Notes: generated from the sequence alone by a model not told the origin. A stretch of DNA of 64,000 bases from Streptomyces sp. NRRL S-118 (GCF_000716335.1 NZ_KL591023.1:1-64000); one strand, 5' to 3'. Shown: positions 1-9,057, counted from the stretch's first letter. Program-made: numbers and translations.

Positions 1-474
<474 letters not shown>

Positions 475-501
475 GGGAGCGCACCTCCTCCTCCACGATC
501 T

Positions 502-530
502 GGATAAAACGCCTCAATACGCCCTGTCAA
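502..530 (-). promoter_or_regulatory. HrdB-type promoter of dnaK
   Basis: On the minus strand a perfect TTGACA (-35; 525-530) is followed after 17 bases by TTATCC (-10; 502-507), 28 bases upstream of the dnaK start. No CTTGAGT-N7-ACTCAAG (HAIR, the HspR site) is present. Spacing and hexamers fit the housekeeping sigma factor. Confidence 0.75.
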
Positions 531-636
531 GGGTGCTGCGGTCTCCGCGGCGGCCGGGCCACTGATCATGGACGTCCGGGCTACCGGCATACTGTGCGGC
601 TGCGGCGCGACCCCTTCCGACACACGAGGAGCAGCC

Positions 637-1233
637 ATGGCCGAACAGCCCGCTGCCGAGAAGACGACCTTCCTGCCGGTCTTCGAGGTGGGGCCGGCCC
701 ACCTGTCCCGGGCCCGGGGCATCGAGGGAAAGTTCCAGCACGCGATCGCCCCGGCGACGGTGAACTTCGACTTCGGTGAGATCAGCAGGGCCGCCGCCGC
801 CATCCCCGACGGCTCCACCGTCCGGATCATCCGCGGCTGGGGCCTCCAGGAAACCGCCCCCGTCAGCGTCATGGTGCTGTCCCTGACGGAGGCGGTGCGC
901 CAGGCGCTGTCCCGGCCCTTCACCAACCCCCGCTTCTGGCGCAAGGCCGAGGAGGCGCTCACCGGCGCGTTCGTCGGTCTGGGCCGGCAGGAAGGCACGC
1001 ACCTGTCGTTCTACGAGGACACCGCGGAGCGCACCAGCTACTACTACAACCTCCTCCTCGCCCTGCAGGACGAGGAGACCGACGGTCACCTGTACGCCGT
1101 CGCCCTGTGCCTCGACGCGACGCTCGGGGTGGACGGGGAGAAGGCCCGGTCGCTGAGCGCCGAGGACACCGCCCGGTGCCATCTGCGCGTCAACGCCATC
1201 GCCGTACGGCAGCCGTTGGGGGACACCGGCTGA
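637..1233 (+). CDS. Cyt-family (cytolytic delta-endotoxin-like) protein
   Basis: 198 residues, no signal peptide. It aligns over nearly its full length with the core of Bacillus thuringiensis Cyt toxins as I remember them. FQHAIAPATVNFDF matches the Cyt2 segment FQGAIDPLTLNFNF, VSVMVLSLTEAVRQAL matches VSVMISQIKEIIRSVL, TSYYYNLLLALQDEETDG matches TSYYYNILFSIQNEDTG, and EDTARCHLRVNAIAVRQPL matches KDSARYEVKMKALTVVQAL. The family folds as one alpha/beta domain that permeabilises membranes. The shorter ends suggest that the N- and C-terminal extensions cleaved from the Bacillus protoxin are absent. The ATG at 637 follows GAGGAG; the in-frame ATG at 568 has no ribosome site. Codon use is that of the host. 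The gene stands alone, divergent from dnaK and convergent with an exporter across a strong hairpin. Family is confident; toxicity and target are unknown. Confidence 0.85.
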   Translation: MAEQPAAEKTTFLPVFEVGPAHLSRARGIEGKFQHAIAPATVNFDFGEISRAAAAIPDGSTVRIIRGWGLQETAPVSVMVLSLTEAVRQALSRPFTNPRFWRKAEEALTGAFVGLGRQEGTHLSFYEDTAERTSYYYNLLLALQDEETDGHLYAVALCLDATLGVDGEKARSLSAEDTARCHLRVNAIAVRQPLGDTG

Positions 1234-1264
1234 CGTGGGCCCCGCGCGGCCCGGGGCATGACGC

Positions 1265-1306
1265 TCCCCGCCGGCCCGCCCCGCGCACGGGGCGGACCGG
1301 CGGGGA
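1265..1306. terminator. Strong hairpin between convergent genes
   Basis: TCCCCGCCGG and CCGCCCC (1265-1274, 1276-1282) pair with GGGGCGG and CCGGCGGGGA (1289-1295, 1297-1306) around a 6-base loop: a 17-pair stem with one C/A mismatch. It lies between two converging genes and probably ends both transcripts. There is no T-tract, as is usual in Streptomyces. Confidence 0.75.
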
Positions 1307-1328
1307 ACCGCCCCTGCGGCCCGCCGCC

Positions 1329-2876
1329 TCACAACGGGCCCGGCCCCAGACCGCCCTTGAGGCGCTCGAGGTCCGACGGGCGCACCTGGATGACCACCAG
1401 GGCGATGACCGCGGCGACCGCCGCGAAGACGGCGGCCACGATGAACGCCGCCGAGACCCCGGACGTGAGGACCTGGTCGGCCCACGGCGGCGGCAGTTCC
1501 CGGGTCTGCTGGAACCGCAGCCGCTCCGCCGGTGTCGCCTGCGAGAGGTACGCCCGCACCTGGTTCTCCGCCTCGTTGCGGTTCGCCGTACCGAAGACGG
1601 TCACCAGGATGGACAGGCCCAGGGAACCACCCACCTGCTGCATCACGTTGAGCAGCCCGGACGCCGCGCCCGACTCCTGGGTGGGCACGTTCGACAGTGC
1701 CATCAGCGTCAGCGAGACGAACTGCATCCCCATGCCCATGCCGAAGACGAGCATCGGACCGAGGATGCTGCCCAGGTACGTGGAGTTCACGTCGGTCAGC
1801 GTCAGCCAAGCCAGCCCCACCGCGGCCAGCAGCGCGCCCACCACCATGAACGGTTTCGGCCCGTACTTCGGCAGCAACTGCGACGCCAGACCCGCGCCGA
1901 CCGCGATGATCGCGCTCACCGGAAGGAACGCCAGGCCCGCCGCCAGCGGGCTGAAGCCGAGGACGTTCTGCACGAAGAGCGTCAGGAAGAAGAACATCCC
2001 GAAGATCGCGGCGGCCAGGCACAGCATGATGCCGTACGTGCCCGCCCGGTTGCGGTCGGCGAACATGTGCAGCGGCGTGATGGGCTGCCGCGAGCGGCGC
2101 TCCACGAACACGAACAGCGCCAGGATCACCACGGCGGCCCCGAACGACGCCACCGTCAGCGGGTCCCCCCACCCTTCCTGCGCGGCCCGGATGAATCCGT
2201 ACACGAGCAGCACCATGCCGAGCGTCGAGCTGAGCGCCCCGATGACGTCGAAGTTGCCCGGATGGCGTTCGGACTCCCGGATCCAGCGCGGTGCCGCCAG
2301 GGCGATGAGCAGCCCGATCGGCACGTTGACGAAGAACACCCAGCGCCAGTCGAGCCAGGAGACCAGCATGCCGCCCGCCAGGAGCCCGATCGCACCGCCG
2401 CCCGCCGACACCGCGGCGAACACGCCGAACGCACGGTTGCGCTCCGGCCCTTCCTCGAACGTCGTGCTGATCAGGGCGAGCGACGTCGGGGAGGCGATGG
2501 CACCGCCGACACCCTGCAGCGCCCGCGCCGCCAGCAACTGCCAGGAGGTCTGGGCCAGTCCGCCGAGCAGCGAGGCCAGCACGAACAGCAGCACGCCGAA
2601 GATGAACACCCGTCGCCGGCCGAGGATGTCGCCCGCGCGGCCACCGAGGAGCAGCAGCCCGCCGAAGGTGAGCGTGTAGGCGTTGACCACCCACGAGAGA
2701 TTGGTGGTCGAGAAATTCAGGTCGCTCTGGATGTGCGGCAGCGCGATGTTCACGATGGTGATGTCGAGGACCACCATCAACTGGCACGAGGCGATCACCA
2801 GGAGCGCGATCCCCTTGCCGCCGCCCCGTTCGGGCGCGGTGGTGCCGGGTGCGGGAGTCGGCTGAGGTGTGGTCAT
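1329..2876 (-). CDS. MFS drug exporter, DHA2 (14-TM) family
   Basis: 515 residues, starting MTTPQPTPAPG. The first membrane segment (GIALLVIASCQLMVVLDITI) and the NIALPHIQSDL and GRAGDILGRRRVFIFG motifs are typical of EmrB/QacA-like proton antiporters, as is motif C in TM5 (VSAGGGAIGLLAGGMLVSWL). Length and hydrophobic pattern fit 14 helices. It probably exports drugs or cationic compounds. The ATG at 2876 has GGTGAGGG upstream; a GTG five codons earlier has no ribosome site. It is divergent from the hydrolase-P450 pair, and no TetR or MarR gene lies next to it, so its regulator is unknown. Confidence 0.9.
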   Translation of the reverse strand: MTTPQPTPAPGTTAPERGGGKGIALLVIASCQLMVVLDITIVNIALPHIQSDLNFSTTNLSWVVNAYTLTFGGLLLLGGRAGDILGRRRVFIFGVLLFVLASLLGGLAQTSWQLLAARALQGVGGAIASPTSLALISTTFEEGPERNRAFGVFAAVSAGGGAIGLLAGGMLVSWLDWRWVFFVNVPIGLLIALAAPRWIRESERHPGNFDVIGALSSTLGMVLLVYGFIRAAQEGWGDPLTVASFGAAVVILALFVFVERRSRQPITPLHMFADRNRAGTYGIMLCLAAAIFGMFFFLTLFVQNVLGFSPLAAGLAFLPVSAIIAVGAGLASQLLPKYGPKPFMVVGALLAAVGLAWLTLTDVNSTYLGSILGPMLVFGMGMGMQFVSLTLMALSNVPTQESGAASGLLNVMQQVGGSLGLSILVTVFGTANRNEAENQVRAYLSQATPAERLRFQQTRELPPPWADQVLTSGVSAAFIVAAVFAAVAAVIALVVIQVRPSDLERLKGGLGPGPL

Positions 2877-2910
2877 GGACAGGGCCCTCACCGGAGGTCG
2901 GTGAACGGTT

Positions 2911-2970
2911 CCGGAGCGTCAAGGGCCCCGCCGTCCACCATTCGACCGTAAGCCGGGTACCGGAGCGTCA
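2911..2970. repeat. Pair of 11-bp direct repeats in a divergent promoter region
   Basis: CCGGAGCGTCA occurs at 2911-2921 and again at 2960-2970 in the 198-base space between the exporter and the hydrolase gene. The 49-base offset is close to five helical turns. These could be operator half-sites for an unidentified regulator; function is speculative. Confidence 0.3.
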
Positions 2971-3074
2971 CCAGTCGATCAAGCGGCCTCCGCGAGCGCC
3001 CCGTTCGCGCCCTTGTGGGGCGGCGCGGCACCGGTCAAGGTGGTGCCCGTCCTCTCCCGATCGGAGCGTGCCCG

Positions 3075-3851
3075 ATGGCCCCCTTCGTCCTGCCCCACCG
3101 GCTGCTCGGCGACGGGCCCCACCGGGTGTTCGCCGTCCACGGCTGGCTCGCCGACCGCGACGCCTACGCGCCCGTCCTGCCCGACCTCGACCTCGGCTCC
3201 TTCACCTACGCCGTCGTGGACCTGCGCGGTTACGGGGAGGCCAAGGACGCCCACGGCGCGTACACCACCCGCGAGGCCGCCGGCGATCTGCTCGCCCTCG
3301 CCCACCGGCTCGGCTGGGACCGCTTCTCGCTGGTCGGGCACTCCATGGGCGGCAGCGTCGCCCAGCGGGTCCTCGCCGCCGCTCCCGGCCGGGTCCGCAG
3401 GCTCGTCGGCGTCTCCCCGGTGCCCGCCGAGGGCCTGCCGATGCCGCCGGAGCAGTGGGAACTGTTCGCCGGAGCGGCCGAACGCCCCGAGAACCGCCGC
3501 ATCATCATCGACCTCACCACCGGCGGCGCCCGCCCCGACGCCTGGCTCGACCGCATGGTGCGCCGCTCCCTGGAGCGCAGCGACCCCAAGGCGGTCCGCG
3601 CCTGGCTCGACTCGTGGGCCGGCGAGGACTTCCACGCCGAGGTCGACGGCCTCGGCGTACCCGCCCTGGCCGTCACCGGCGCGCTCGACCCGGCGCTCGG
3701 CGCGGACCTCATGCGCCGCAGCTGGCTGGGGCGCTACCCGAACGGCCTGCTCACCGAGCTGCCCCGGGCCGGCCACTACGCCATGGACGAGACCCCGCTC
3801 GAACTCGTCCGCACCGTCGAGGACTTCCTGCGCGCGGACGGACCCGCGTGA
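3075..3851 (+). CDS. Alpha/beta hydrolase
   Basis: 258 residues. Alpha/beta-hydrolase fold with the oxyanion-hole segment VFAVHGWLADRDAY near the N-terminus, the nucleophile elbow LVGHSMGGSVAQR (Ser near residue 92), a late Asp in VTGALDPALGADL and the catalytic His in RAGHYAMDETP. The product is an esterase-like cytoplasmic enzyme with unknown substrate. It overlaps the following P450 gene by 4 bases (GTGA), so the two are translationally coupled and probably act on the same molecule. An upstream in-frame start at 3015 would add about 20 residues that do not fit the family. Confidence 0.85.
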   Translation: MAPFVLPHRLLGDGPHRVFAVHGWLADRDAYAPVLPDLDLGSFTYAVVDLRGYGEAKDAHGAYTTREAAGDLLALAHRLGWDRFSLVGHSMGGSVAQRVLAAAPGRVRRLVGVSPVPAEGLPMPPEQWELFAGAAERPENRRIIIDLTTGGARPDAWLDRMVRRSLERSDPKAVRAWLDSWAGEDFHAEVDGLGVPALAVTGALDPALGADLMRRSWLGRYPNGLLTELPRAGHYAMDETPLELVRTVEDFLRADGPA

Positions 3852-5128
3852 CACCGGACACCGACGTCTTCGACCCCCGCCTGTACGGGCGCGGCGTCCC
3901 GCACGACACCTACCGTGCCCTGCGCGACCGCACGCCGGTGGCCTGGCAGGACGAGTACGCGGTGCTGGGCTGGCCCGCGGGGCCCGGATTCTGGGCCGTG
4001 ACCCGCCACCACGACGTCGTACGCGTCCTCAAGGACACCCGGACGTTCTCCTCGCATCTCGGCGCCACCCAGATCCGTGACCCGGACCCGGCCGACCTGC
4101 CGTTCATCCGCCGCATGATGCTCAACCAGGACCCGCCCGCGCACGGCAGGCTGCGGCGGCTGGTCAGCCGCGCCTTCACACCCGGGCGGACCGACCGCTT
4201 CACGGACGCGGTACGGACCCGCGCCCGTGAGCTGCTGCGCACCGCGTACGCCACCGCCCGATGCGGCGACGGCACGGTCGACCTCGTCCGCACCGTCACC
4301 GACGACTACGCCCTGCTCAACCTCACCGACCTCCTCGGCGTACCGAAGAGCGACCGCGGGCTGCTGCTCGCCTGGACCGAGCGGGTCATCGCCTACCAGG
4401 ACCCCGACGAACCACCGGTCCTCGGGCCGGACGGCACGCCCCTCGACCCGCGGTCGCCCGCGATGCTGCGGGAGATGTTCGCCTACGCCCAGGAGCTCGC
4501 GGCGTACAAGCGCGCCCACCCCGGGGACGACGTCATCACCTCCCTCGCGCACGCGGACCTGTCGGAGGGAGAGCTGGAGATGTTCTTCTTCCTGATGACG
4601 GTCGCCGGGAACGACACCGTCCGCAGCGCCGCCCCCGGCGGCTTCCTCGCCCTTGCCGAACACCCCGGCCCGCAGCTGCTGCTGCGCGCCGGAGCGTTCC
4701 GCCTCGACGCCGCCGTGGAGGAGCTGCTGCGGGTGCACCCGCCCGTCCTCCACATCCGCCGCACGGCCACGGAGGACTGCGTACTGGCCGGGCAGTCCGT
4801 CCGCGCCGGGGACAAGGTCGTCGTCTTCCACGCCTCCGCCAACCACGACGAGCGGGTCTTCGACGACCCGCACCGGCTGGACCCGGGCCGTTCCCCCAAT
4901 CCGCACGTGGCCTTCGGCGACGGCCCGCACATCTGCCTCGGGGCGCACTTCGCCCGCCTCCAGCTGCGCGTCCTGCACGAGGAGGCGCTGCGCGTCCTTC
5001 CCCCGTACACCGTGGCCGCCCCGCCCCGGCGGCTGGTCTCCAACTTCATCAACGGGCTGAAGTCGCTGCCGCTGCACCTGACCTCAGGGGCAGGCGCCGT
5101 CGGCGACGGTGAAGTACCCGGCCGGTGA
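3848..5128 (+). CDS. Cytochrome P450
   Basis: 426 residues from a GTG inside the hydrolase stop (MTPDTDVFDPRLYGRG). P450 landmarks are MMLNQDPPAHGRLRRLVSRAF (C helix), VAGNDTVRSAAPGG (I helix, A-G-x-D-T), EELLRVHPP (ExxR of the K helix) and FGDGPHICLGAHFAR (heme Cys loop). The sequence is broadly like the CYP124/CYP125 group of soluble bacterial P450s that hydroxylate lipids or steroids, but I cannot assign a subfamily. It needs ferredoxin partners, none of which are nearby. The last 45 bases overlap the convergent esterase gene, so the two C-termini are encoded on opposite strands of the same DNA. Confidence 0.92.
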   Translation: MTPDTDVFDPRLYGRGVPHDTYRALRDRTPVAWQDEYAVLGWPAGPGFWAVTRHHDVVRVLKDTRTFSSHLGATQIRDPDPADLPFIRRMMLNQDPPAHGRLRRLVSRAFTPGRTDRFTDAVRTRARELLRTAYATARCGDGTVDLVRTVTDDYALLNLTDLLGVPKSDRGLLLAWTERVIAYQDPDEPPVLGPDGTPLDPRSPAMLREMFAYAQELAAYKRAHPGDDVITSLAHADLSEGELEMFFFLMTVAGNDTVRSAAPGGFLALAEHPGPQLLLRAGAFRLDAAVEELLRVHPPVLHIRRTATEDCVLAGQSVRAGDKVVVFHASANHDERVFDDPHRLDPGRSPNPHVAFGDGPHICLGAHFARLQLRVLHEEALRVLPPYTVAAPPRRLVSNFINGLKSLPLHLTSGAGAVGDGEVPGR

Positions 5129-6298
5129 CTCCTTCAGGGTGCGGACGACGAACGTGTTGTACGGCCCCATGCTCTGCTGCGAGCCCTTGGCCAGGACGGA
5201 GCCGCCGCTCGTGGTGGCGCGGCCGGCCTGGACGTGGTGGTAGTTGCTGCCGGTCCAGCAGGAGGCGGTGCCGTCCCCGGGGCCGGGCGGCGCCTGGCCG
5301 CCGCCGGGTTCCGTCAGCCCGAAGAACGCCGCGATCCAGTGGCTGGAGCAGATGGAGTCGAGGAAGTACGCGGCGGCGGTCGAGCCGCACTGCGCGGGCC
5401 CGGTCCCCGGGTCGACGGGCGTGCCGTGGCCGATGGCCGGCACCCGGTTCACCTCGACGGCGACCGTGCCGTCGGCAGCCGCGTACTCCTCGTGGCGCGT
5501 GGAGTCGGGACCGATGACGGAGGTGCGGGTGGGTGTGGGGGAGAGCCCGTGCACGGCGGTCCACTGGTCGCGCAGTTCGTCGGCGTTGCGGGGCACCACC
5601 GTGGTGTCGCGGTCGCCCTGCCACACGGCCACCCGCGGCCACGGCCCCGTCCACGCCGGATGGGCGTCCCGCACGCGCTGCGCCCACTGGGCCGGGCTCA
5701 GGTCCACCCCCGGGTTCATGCAGGAGTACGCGGACGCGACGTCCCGGGCGCAGTCGTACGGGACGCCCGCGACGACGGCGCCGGCGGTGAAGACGTCCGG
5801 GTACGCGGCGAGCATCACGGACGTCATGGCACCGCCGGCCGACAGCCCCGTGACGTACACCCGCCGGGGGTCGGCGCCGAACGACGCGACGGCGTGCGCC
5901 ACCATCTGCCGGATCGACGCGGCCTCACCCTGACCGCGCCGACTGTCCGGCGTCCGGAACCAGTTGAAGCACTTGTTGAGGTTGTTGGAGGCCTGCTGCT
6001 CGGCGAGCACCAGCAGGAATCCGGCGCGGGCCGCCATGTCGGGCAGGCCCGAGTGGTCGGCGTACACCTGGGCGCTCTGCGTGCAGCCGTGGAGGGCGAC
6101 CACCACGGGCGGGGAGGCCGGCAGTGATGCGGGGCGATGGACGTACATGGACAGCTGCCCCGGGTTGCTGCCGAACCCGGTGACGCGCGTGAGCGCGACG
6201 GCGGCGTGCGCGGCGGGAGGCGGCGAGGACAGTACGGCGGCGACCGCCATGACGAGCACGGTCAGGGCGGCCCGCAGGCGGGGGAGGGGGTACGGCAT
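5084..6298 (-). CDS. Secreted PHB-depolymerase-family esterase
   Basis: 404 residues. A Sec signal peptide (about residues 1-32, ending PAAHAAVA) is followed by a family-1 poly(3-hydroxybutyrate) depolymerase-like catalytic domain: VVVALHGCTQSAQVYAD (oxyanion hole), CFNWFRTPDSRRGQGEAAS, lipase box VTGLSAGGAMTS (Ser), VWQGDRDTTV (Asp) and AIGHGTPVDP (His). The last 70 residues (SCWTGSNYHHVQAGRA onward, with GPYNTFVVRTLKESPAGYF) form the small C-terminal domain common in PHB depolymerases and related acetylxylan or feruloyl esterases. It probably degrades an extracellular polyester or plant polysaccharide ester. The 3' end overlaps the convergent P450 gene by 45 bases. Confidence 0.88.
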   Translation of the reverse strand: MPYPLPRLRAALTVLVMAVAAVLSSPPPAAHAAVALTRVTGFGSNPGQLSMYVHRPASLPASPPVVVALHGCTQSAQVYADHSGLPDMAARAGFLLVLAEQQASNNLNKCFNWFRTPDSRRGQGEAASIRQMVAHAVASFGADPRRVYVTGLSAGGAMTSVMLAAYPDVFTAGAVVAGVPYDCARDVASAYSCMNPGVDLSPAQWAQRVRDAHPAWTGPWPRVAVWQGDRDTTVVPRNADELRDQWTAVHGLSPTPTRTSVIGPDSTRHEEYAAADGTVAVEVNRVPAIGHGTPVDPGTGPAQCGSTAAAYFLDSICSSHWIAAFFGLTEPGGGQAPPGPGDGTASCWTGSNYHHVQAGRATTSGGSVLAKGSQQSMGPYNTFVVRTLKESPAGYFTVADGACP

Positions 6299-6431
6299 GG
6301 CGGCTCCTCGTATGGCGTGGGGATGCCCCGGGCGGCCGCTGTCGCGGCCGGACGCGGCCGCCGGGGTGACCGGAACGGTACGCCGCCCCGCCCGCGCTCC
6401 CTATGGCCCGCGGCCCCACACTCCCCGCACC

Positions 6432-6455
6432 GCAAACCCCGCACCGGGGGGTTGC
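6432..6455 (-). terminator. Possible terminator after the terpene-cluster P450
   Basis: AACCCC (6435-6440) and GGGGTT (6448-6453) form a short stem with a 7-base loop, about 90 bases past the P450 stop in the 248-base gap before the esterase gene. The stem is weak, so this is tentative. Nothing else was recognised in the gap. Confidence 0.35.
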
Positions 6456-6546
6456 GCGGCACGGGGGTGGCTGTTAGGGCCGTGCGCGGGGGGCAAGGCA
6501 CAGCCCCCGCGCACCGGCGGCGCGCAGGCCCGGACGGGCCGGCCGT

Positions 6547-7893
6547 TCAGGCGTCGCGGGGGAGCACCGTCATGGGGACGCGGTCGGGGTGGGCCATCGC
6601 GGACGCGGCCGCCCGGGGGGCGGGCTGCCCGGCCTGGGGGCGGAGCTTCCAGCGGCGCAGGACCGTCGCCAGGACGATGGTGGCCTCCGTCCATGCGAAG
6701 GCGTCACCGATGCACTTGCGGTTGCCGGAGCCGAACGGCACGAACTCCTCCCGGCCCAGCGCGGCACGGCGTTCGGGCAGCCACCGGTCGGGGTCGAAGC
6801 GGTCGGGATCCTCGAACAGGCCGGGATCGCGGTGCAGGGCGTAGAGGCTGAAGGCGACCTCGGATCCGGCGGGCACCGTGAAGCCGCCGAGTTCCACGTC
6901 GGCCGTCGCGCGCCGCATCAGGAGGGTGACGCCGTAGAGCCGGATGACTTCGTCGAGCACCCGCCGGATCGCCGTCAGACGGGGGACGTCCTCCATGGTC
7001 ACCGGACGGCTGCCGACGACCCGGTCGATCTCGGCCACCAGTTGCCGCTCCACCTCGGGGTGCCGGGCCAGTTCGTGGAAGGCCCAGGAGAGGGTGGAGG
7101 CCGTGGTCTCGGTGCCGGCGAAGAGGATGGTCATGATCTGGTCGCGCACCTCGATGTCGGTGAGCGACTGCCCGGTGTCCGCGTCCCGCGCGGCCAGGAG
7201 GACCGAGAGCAGGTCCGGCCGGTCCGTCCGCCCCGACCTCCGCGTGCCGGCGATCACTTCGTCGATGACCGGGAGCATGCGTGCCGTGGCGGCGTCGAAT
7301 TCCCGGTTGGGGCGAATCGGCAGCCGGTCCAGGAACTTCGGGGACGCGGCCCGTATCAGCATGTTCTTCAGGATGACGGGGAAGTTCCTGCGCACGGCCT
7401 CGACGGCGGACCGTCCGAGGTCCGCGGAGAACATCGTCTCCGCCAGCGTCTCGATCGCGTATGCGCCGAGCACCTCGTCGAGGACGATCCGCTGTCCCGG
7501 CGTCCAGGAGTCGGCGAGGGCCTGAGCGCGGTTGCTCATGATCTCGGCGTAGCCGCCCAGGCGCTGCTGGTGGAACATCGGCTGCATCAGCCGCCGGTGC
7601 GCGCGGTGCGTCTCGCCGCCCGAGTTCGCCAGGCCGTTGCCGACGAGGGGGCGCACCCGGTCGAAGAGCCGCCCCTTCTCGAAGCTCCTTGCTTGTCTGA
7701 CGGTCACTTCGTTCACCATCCGCGCGCTGGTCGCGACGTACACGGGCATGGTTCCGAGGTCGACCCGGACCAGCTCGCCGCTTCCCCGCAGGGAGGCGAG
7801 GAAGCGGAGCGGGTCCCGCCAGAGCTTCAGGGTGTGCCCGATGAGGGGCACCGCCCCGGGGGCCCGGGGGACCGACTGCACAGCGACCGTCAC
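6547..7893 (-). CDS. Cytochrome P450 coupled to sesquiterpene synthase
   Basis: 448 residues from GTG at 7893 (MTVAVQSVPRAPG). Landmarks are LFAGTETTASTLSWAFHEL (I helix), DEVIRLYG (ExxR), FDPDRWLPERRAALG and FGSGNRKCIGDAFAWTEA (heme loop). The type resembles actinobacterial terpene-tailoring P450s such as CYP170 and CYP183, with the proline-rich PRAPGAVPLIGHTLKLWRDP leader. Its GTG overlaps the terpene synthase TGA (GTGA), so the enzymes are co-translated, and the likely job is oxidation of the sesquiterpene made next door. An in-frame upstream extension lies wholly inside the synthase gene and is not used. Confidence 0.92.
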   Translation of the reverse strand: MTVAVQSVPRAPGAVPLIGHTLKLWRDPLRFLASLRGSGELVRVDLGTMPVYVATSARMVNEVTVRQARSFEKGRLFDRVRPLVGNGLANSGGETHRAHRRLMQPMFHQQRLGGYAEIMSNRAQALADSWTPGQRIVLDEVLGAYAIETLAETMFSADLGRSAVEAVRRNFPVILKNMLIRAASPKFLDRLPIRPNREFDAATARMLPVIDEVIAGTRRSGRTDRPDLLSVLLAARDADTGQSLTDIEVRDQIMTILFAGTETTASTLSWAFHELARHPEVERQLVAEIDRVVGSRPVTMEDVPRLTAIRRVLDEVIRLYGVTLLMRRATADVELGGFTVPAGSEVAFSLYALHRDPGLFEDPDRFDPDRWLPERRAALGREEFVPFGSGNRKCIGDAFAWTEATIVLATVLRRWKLRPQAGQPAPRAAASAMAHPDRVPMTVLPRDA

Positions 7894-8975
7894 TGGAGAA
7901 TCCTTTGCTGGGGGCGGGAGGCGGTGGCGGGGAGCAGGTTCCACCACCAGGCGATCGACGGGATGGCCAGGGGTTCGGTGCCGGCGTCGGTGGGTTCGGA
8001 GGAGAACGCCGACGGCATGTTCGCCGGGTTGTCAGGCGTGGTGTACCGCACGGAGCTGATGCCCCAGTCCTGGGCACCGCGGATGAAGTGGGCCAGGCTC
8101 GCCAGGTACTGCCGCAACTGGGGGCTGCCCTGCCCGGAGAGGTACTCGGACACGCGCAGGAACAGGCACATGACCCGGTCGCGCTGGGCGATCGCGGTCG
8201 TCAGCGCCTGCTCGGGGGTGAGCCCTTCGTGCTTCTCCAGCACCCGCAGCGCGTTGAGGTAGTAGCCCGTCCCGTTCTTCTCCTTGTGGTACGAGAAGAT
8301 GTCGTTGTCCCAGGTGATGATGAAGGACGCCATCTCGGCCGCGGCCCGCACCGCGGTACGGTCCCGCTCGTGCGGCTGGAGCTCGTAGCCGTGACCCATC
8401 TCCAGCAGCGGCAGCACCACCGACGTCGCGCCGTCGTACAGGCGCATGAGCGTGTAGTCGTTCAGGTCCGGGACGGTGCCCGCGCGGCGGTGGGACGCCT
8501 CCCAGACCACGGAGAAGAAGTACTCGCGCAGCGCGTCCACCCAGCGGGCGGCCTGCCCCGGGGTCCCGTACCGGTTGACGCGCAGCCGCAGGTCGCGCAG
8601 ACCGGCGGCGAGCGGGTCGTCCAGCAGCATGCGGGCTTCCGGGTTCTGGGCGACCCGCAGCAGACGGTGCAGCTCTCCCGCCAGGTCGCCCGGTCGGTGA
8701 CCCAGTGCGCCTTCCTCGCAGTGCCCGTCGTCCACGCCGAAGAGCCACAGGACGAAGTCCGCGAGGAGCGAGACGACCTCCTCACGGCCCTCGGGGAGGA
8801 TCCGGGCGCAGAACGTACCGATGTCCTGCCGTACGAGCCGTCCGCGCAACTGCTCGGACCCGATGCGAAACGTTTCTGCCCAGGCAGCCGTCTGTACGTC
8901 GATCTGTGCGTGGCGCGGATGGATCGCCGGGGGAATGGGGGAGTAGATCGGCGGAACTATGAGCCCGGGGCCCAC
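7890..8975 (-). CDS. Selina-4(15),7(11)-diene synthase (class I sesquiterpene cyclase)
   Basis: 361 residues. It converts farnesyl diphosphate to a bicyclic selinane hydrocarbon. The sequence is nearly collinear with selinadiene synthase of S. pristinaespiralis as I recall it (IHPRHAQIDVQTAAWAETFR, DYTLMRLYDGATSVVLPLLE). The metal-binding motif is DDGHCE at 82-87. The NSE triad is N224, S228 and E232 (WDNDIFSYHKE), the pyrophosphate sensor is R178, linker and effector are D181-G182, and RY falls in SSVRYTT; these numbers equal those of the characterised enzyme. The GTG start at 8975 is preceded by GGGAGG at 6-base spacing. It is the first gene of a two-gene unit with the P450, 158 bases downstream of cvnE on the same strand. 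Confidence 0.9.
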   Translation of the reverse strand: MGPGLIVPPIYSPIPPAIHPRHAQIDVQTAAWAETFRIGSEQLRGRLVRQDIGTFCARILPEGREEVVSLLADFVLWLFGVDDGHCEEGALGHRPGDLAGELHRLLRVAQNPEARMLLDDPLAAGLRDLRLRVNRYGTPGQAARWVDALREYFFSVVWEASHRRAGTVPDLNDYTLMRLYDGATSVVLPLLEMGHGYELQPHERDRTAVRAAAEMASFIITWDNDIFSYHKEKNGTGYYLNALRVLEKHEGLTPEQALTTAIAQRDRVMCLFLRVSEYLSGQGSPQLRQYLASLAHFIRGAQDWGISSVRYTTPDNPANMPSAFSSEPTDAGTEPLAIPSIAWWWNLLPATASRPQQRILQ

Positions 8976-9057
8976 TACGGCCTCCCTCTTGTCACGGGGC
9001 GACGCGTGGACCGGCGACACTGGCGTCACACGCGTCTCGTTCACCCCAGAGTGATCA

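Noticed and set aside
475..636. HAIR (HspR) operator upstream of dnaK
   Set aside because: Only single TTGA-like halves are present; no CTTGAGT-N7-ACTCAAG dyad.
514..2922. Open frame of about 800 codons on the minus strand across the Cyt-like and exporter genes
   Set aside because: It is out of frame with the exporter and antisense to the Cyt-like gene, with Arg/Gly/Pro-rich translation; a high-GC artefact.
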